From Limnohabitans planktonicus II-D5 (GTDB taxonomy: Bacteria; Pseudomonadota; Gammaproteobacteria; Burkholderiales; Burkholderiaceae_C): a stretch of DNA of 33,202 bases. The translations under genes were made by a program, and so were the position numbers. The stretch is from contig NZ_LFYT02000040.1 in assembly GCF_001270065.2 (NCBI RefSeq), positions 1 to 33,202 on the forward strand, given 5' to 3'. Numbering within the stretch: the first letter of the stretch is position 1; each line of letters starts with the position of its first letter. Below the pieces are notes generated by a model. That model saw only the letters and a list, made by a program, of their open reading frames with translations, did not search any database and had not been told where the DNA came from. Of this stretch, positions 33,201 to 33,202 are shown piece by piece.

Positions 33201-33202
33201 GA
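21204..33202 (+). CDS. Second giant Ig-repeat surface protein, 5' part (at least 3999 aa, open at window end)
   Basis: The frame runs from ATG 21204 past the window edge with no stop that I found. The protein starts directly in an Ig-like domain (MNDMSNPFIAITSSK), without signal peptide or BapA-prefix head. Order by approximate residue: ten Big_12-like domains (7-1071; many with QSATNPLVYTATFTP), four Big_6/Big_13-like domains (1072-1470; GTGTPGDTIKITDPQGN, GPNGQW), one Big_12-like (1471-1572), two Big_6-like (to 1774), a low-complexity linker (1775-1944), a unique region (1945-2276), one Big_6-like and one Big_12-like domain, five 207-residue Big_6+Big_12 copies (2480-3514), one more of each, and Big_6-like domains to the edge. 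A type I secretion signal would be expected beyond the window. Cys residues recur at the ends of several early domains (TNCPP, IQCKID, INCTP). The shared domain family indicates common origin with the upstream adhesin. Function as adhesin is inferred. Confidence 0.88.
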   Translation, partial: MNDMSNPFIAITSSKANLAMGETTTLSFALSEASTNFTASDVTVVGGTLSNFTGSGSNYSATFTPSANVSSAFIMVGSDTFSNAAGTLNKDGADTNNGSSFSIGLLCNTDAPAESVAPTVMISNTKARVKPGETDIITFTLSEASSNFTASDVRIIGGTLTNFTQSATNPLVYTATFTPDPKSLSAAIFIASEAFTDAAGNYNMDGGELNNTASIAIQCKIDTTPPTIIVSADKSALAMGQTAVVTFTLSELATDFAASDITVMGGTLSGFAQSATNPLVYTATFTPAAGSMSGAVYVASNRFSDASGNFNADGNDANNATTFTLDIAPPTIAITSDKSILKAADTATITFTLSEISTNFDASDIAVTGGTLSGFAQSASNPYVYTAIFTPAAGSTGATVSVASNKFSDAGGNQNQDGADANNTVSLTVDQTPPTIIVSSPKSSLGAGETATVTFTLSEASSNFTLDDITVVGGTLSNFTGSGTSYSATFTPTAGASTASVKVDSNKFTDAAGNQNADGADANNTVSFNLDVTPPTIIVSSDKTDLLAGETATITFTLSEASNNFTASDVTVNGGTLSGFVQSATNPLVYTATFTPTSTAASAMILVSSNTFSDAAGNLNKDGSDLNNAVALKTNCPPPDTAPPTIAISTDKTALGTGQTAMVTFTLSEASSDFTATDITVMGGTLSGFAQSATNPLVYTATFTPAAGSISGAVYVSSNKFSDAAGNFNADGNDANNAATFSIDATPPTIAISTDKVDLLVGQTATITFTLSEASNNFTASDITVNGGTLTGFAQSATNPLVYTATFTPTSTGASAMILVSSNTFSDAAGNLNKDGADLNNAVALKTNCPPADSTPPSIVISSNKVLLDEGETASINFTLSEASTDFTLGDITCLGGTLSNLQGSGTSYTATFTPFATAKSAALFVASYKFSDAAGNFNLDGADVNNAVSLGIHCEIKPTTPATPADTTAPTIAISSAKALLAQGETTTVTFTLSEDSSDFSLADITLLGGTLSNFAGSGKVYTATFTPNATAKSAALFVSSDKFTDAAGNLNKDGSDNNNAASFAINCTPVPPAPLTPPAPSVVVAPGGITTPDTTPTFQGTGTPGNTIQIKDPAGNVIGSAVVGPNGQWNVTPTAPLPQGSNNLSITETSPSGAVSPSVPLPVVIDSVAPSAPAGAIAPGSNTGSTTDNITSNNKPTLTGTGTPGDTIKITDPQGNVIGTAVVGPNGQWSITPTTALPTGTNNLSMVAIDPAGNVSPTAPLPVVIESGSLPAPTGGINPGSNTGSTTDNITTNPQPVLSGTGQPGDTIKITDPAGNVIGSAVVGPNGQWNVTPTAPLPQGLNNLSITETSPSGAVSPSVPLPVVIDSVGPSAPSGTFAPGSNSGSTTDNITSVTQPTLTGTGTPGDTIKITDPQGNVIGSAIVGPNGQWSLAPTNPLPQGQNNLSIVAVDPAGNVSPPTPLPIFIDTVAPTIALSSNKTLLGNGESVTVTFTLSEASSDFTLADITAMGGTLSNFQGSGTTYFATFTPNAGATSAALLVTSDKFSDAAGNLNKDGSDLNNALSFSVSAVVVPAPAAPSGTLAPSSNSGSLTDNVTIDTTPTITGVGTPGDTIKITDPQGNVIGTAIVAPNGSWSITPTTPLPQGNNNLAITEITPDGQTSPATILPIVIDSVAPLAPTAGINPASNSGSLTDNVTIDTTPTIDGTGTPGDTIKITDPQGNLIGTAIVGPNGQWSITPTTPLPTGTNNLSVTEIDPAGNISPAVPLPIVIETAVSAAPALVVRGRVFAGPIAATSATTEVVDAQNLIPDINTLQTSASTSVTSTGGINLVQPKEVAVSLPTGTPTVIATNPPVITESSVSSVAPPPGAMNDGMILTPPSLTGNPSVTSGTGSTATGGGTLPNTTGGVSDSSGNGVAPPPGAMNDGMILTPPSVTGNPTTTSTAGVSGGADVFVYDNTGTLLGQTVLAADGTWSITAANRGSYRGPVLVKVIDANGSAINYIDEVSATGKSFDTTLRAQAVADVGQSNFTVAADQSATLVVNITPVTELAVRSAGIADNANQPLASAAAINTANANVAKALGMAGVDIIGEPTTTNSPTFTATNRYDANGVVVLTAGEKYGLVLAKLSGLDSVKGNIDASLDALQTELLAGGTLSTTGATLMDTGRLNALAALKAPNTGASELTFLIDTPLNRWLLGDIVVTAQTITATTVNLTGSALPGSTVTVTLPDGSTLQATANAQGVFTVSFPATKVNTDKEVDFQGTDGLVQPSVNTHTLPSAPTGVLDPSSNTGSTTDNLTTDKTPTLSGTGTPGDTVKITDPQGNVIGSAIVGPNGQWSVTPTTPLPEGTNNLSLVQVDPEGNVSPAVPLPVVIDSVVPTIALTSVQNAGQNPTVTFTLSEASTDFTLADVTVTGGTLSALTQSPTNPLVYTATFAPAAGASTASVQVDSAKFSDAAGNQNADGAEANNKLTFNFGSTTPPAAPTGIAIDPASNSGSGTDQLTNKPQPTINGSGTPGDTVKITDPQGNVIGSAIVGPNGQWQVTPTSPLPEGPNSLAVTVTNPSGQVSPPAPFTVTVDTTAPTIALSTAQSVLATGQTGQVTFTLSEATTDFTLADVTAMGGTLSNLVQSPTNPLVYTATFTPAAGATSAALLVTSDKFSDAAANFNKDGADTNNALSFSVNAVPVAPAAPTGIAIDPASNSGSGTDQLTNKPQPPINGSGTPGDTVKITDPQGNVIGSAIVGPNGQWQVTPTSPLPEGPNSLAVTVTNPSGQVSPPAPFTVTVDTTAPTIALSTAQSVLATGQTGQVTFTLSEATTDFTLADVTAMGGTLSNLVQSPTNPLVYTATFTPAAGATSAALLVTSDKFSDAAANFNKDGADTNNALSFSVNAAPVAPAAPTGIAIDPASNSGSGTDQLTNKPQPTINGSGTPGDTVKITDPQGNVIGSAVVGPNGQWQVTPTSPLPEGPNSLAVTVTNPSGQVSPPAPFTVTVDTIAPTIALSAPATALTSGQTSAITFTLSEASTDFTLADITVTGGTLSALVQSPTNPLVYTATFTPTAGATTATVRVDSAKFADAAANQNADGAEANNTLNYTLGQPSVPPTAPTGIAIDPASNSGSGTDQLTNKPQPTINGSGTPGDTVKITDPQGNVIGSAIVGPNGQWQVTPTSPLPEGPNSLAVTVTNPSGQVSPPAPFTVTVDTTAPTIALSTTQAVLASGQTGVVTFTLSEASTDFTLADVTAIGGTLSNLVQSPTNPLVYTAVLTPAAGATSAALLVTSDKFSDAAANFNKDGAELNNALSFSVNAAPVAPAAPTGIAIDPASNSGSGTDQLTNKPQPTINGSGTPGDTVKITDPQGNVIGSAIVGPNGQWQVTPTSPLPEGPNSLAVTVTNPSGQVSPPAPFTVTVDTTAPTIALSAPATALTSGQTSAITFTLSEASTDFTLADITVTGGTLSALVQSPTNPLVYTATFTPTAGATTATVRVDSAKFADAAANQNADGAEANNTLNLSYSAAPVAPLAPPAGINPGSNSGSPTDLITNQNKPVLTGTGVPGDTIKITDPSGNVIGTATVGPNGQWSITPTTPLPEGTNNLSVVAINPAGQISPVTPLPVVIDTTLPTVALSTTQSLLAQGQTGTVTFTFSEPTLDFTLGDVAVTGGTLSNLALSPTNPLAYTATFTPTAGVLNATLVVASDKFTDIAGSLNKDGAETNNTLAFSISAPPTPHSLTAMLDLVSDSGTVGDNTTNDTTPTISGTGTAGDIVKVYNAQGLVIASAVVAANGTWSATPTTVLPQGINALSVTATSPTGSVLSTGLPITIVVDSVAPVAPTGILDPISDSGVKGDSTTNDNTPTLSGTGVPGNTITIKNPAGQVIGTAVVDDGGKWSITPTTPQPEGLNNYTMTATDPSGNVSPPAPLPVTIDTTAPSAPTGVLDPTSDSGVKGDKTTNDNTPTLSGTGTPGDTITIKNPAGEVIGTAVVDAGGKWNITPTTPQPEGLNNYTMTAT
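26788..27002 (+). repeat. 56-bp direct repeat in a low-complexity linker
   Basis: Copies at 26788-26843 and 26947-27002 look identical and encode VAPPPGAMNDGMILTPPS. Each is followed by a similar TGNP segment. They flank a Gly/Thr/Ser-rich stretch of about 100 bp, so recombination would delete or duplicate 159 bp (53 codons) in frame. Confidence 0.8.
27036..28030 (+). other. Unique non-repeat region inside the second giant protein
   Basis: About 330 residues break the Ig-repeat pattern. A carboxypeptidase-regulatory-like start (VFVYDNTGTLLGQTVLAADGTW) leads to GPVLVKVIDANG, then NITPVTELAVRSAG, a helical stretch with AANTANANVAKAL-like spacing, LTAGEKYGLVLAKLSGLD, and a final Big_6-like segment (TGSALPGSTVTVTLPDG). 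I recall a similar NITPxTELAVR module from other large bacterial surface proteins but cannot name a family with certainty. It may be a functional domain set in the stalk. Confidence 0.5.
28641..31745 (+). repeat. Five tandem 621-bp copies (Big_6 + Big_12 pair, 207 codons each)
   Basis: Equivalent positions fall at 28641, 29262, 29883, 30504 and 31125, exactly 621 bp apart each time. The Big_6 half (IAIDPASNSGSGTDQLTNK onward) is nearly identical in all five. The Big_12 half comes in two variants: copies 1, 2 and 4 carry SALLVTSDKFSDAA, copies 3 and 5 carry ATVRVDSAKFADAA. Copies 2-3 and 4-5 therefore form a 1242-bp duplication. Confidence 0.9.
32661..33202 (+). repeat. 300-bp tandem Big_6-like repeats at the window end
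   Basis: CCGGCGTCAAAGGCGACA occurs at 32701 and 33001, and the following sequence through ACTACACCATGACGGCCACC matches closely at a 300-bp (100-codon) offset. The second copy is cut by the window edge. Confidence 0.85.

Overview
The window (about 33.2 kb, GC-rich, strongly C-biased at third codon positions) carries a surface-adhesin locus of a Gram-negative bacterium. A beta-proteobacterium of the Burkholderiales/Comamonadaceae kind is my best guess. It rests on base composition, an OmpA-type protein, type I-secreted giant adhesins and GTAG-headed REP hairpins, and no marker gene confirms it. I see no rRNA, tRNA, transposase, cas gene or type I secretion transporter gene. Layout, left to right: (1) 1-837, a tandem array of paired inverted GTAG-type REP hairpins with a 92-93 bp period. 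(2) 838-1352, a non-coding stretch rich in TGTCA/TGACA half-sites and palindromes. (3) 1353-2351, an exported OmpA-family protein, probably started at a GTG. (4) 2544-19571, a 5675-residue giant adhesin with a BapA-prefix-like head, 44 tandem bacterial Ig-like domains joined by Gly/Thr linkers, and a type I secretion tail. (5) 19610-20469, a second REP array of the same family in the opposite orientation, with nested periodicity (90, 123 and 393 bp). (6) 20470-21203, a non-coding stretch with a palindrome and an operator-like motif that also occur upstream of the OmpA gene, a possible promoter, and three decayed REPs. (7) 21204 to the window end, the first 3999 codons of a second giant Ig-repeat protein on the + strand. 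It is open at the right edge, starts directly in an Ig-like domain, and contains five 621-bp tandem copies. How the parts may work together (inference): the OmpA-like protein is periplasmic or outer-membrane and binds peptidoglycan, and may support the adhesin or its exporter. The first giant protein should be exported C-terminus first by a type I system, with its head retained at the cell. The second giant protein shares the same repeat families and may be co-regulated through the shared upstream motifs. The repeats show recombination at several scales: multi-domain blocks in the adhesins, hexanucleotide-like Gly-Thr linkers, and REP superunits. Adhesin length is therefore likely to vary between strains. 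The observations I rank highest are the oppositely oriented REP arrays around the OmpA-adhesin unit, the stem-preserving variation among the REP hairpins, the shared regulatory motifs, and the head-less second adhesin with its exact 621-bp repeats.
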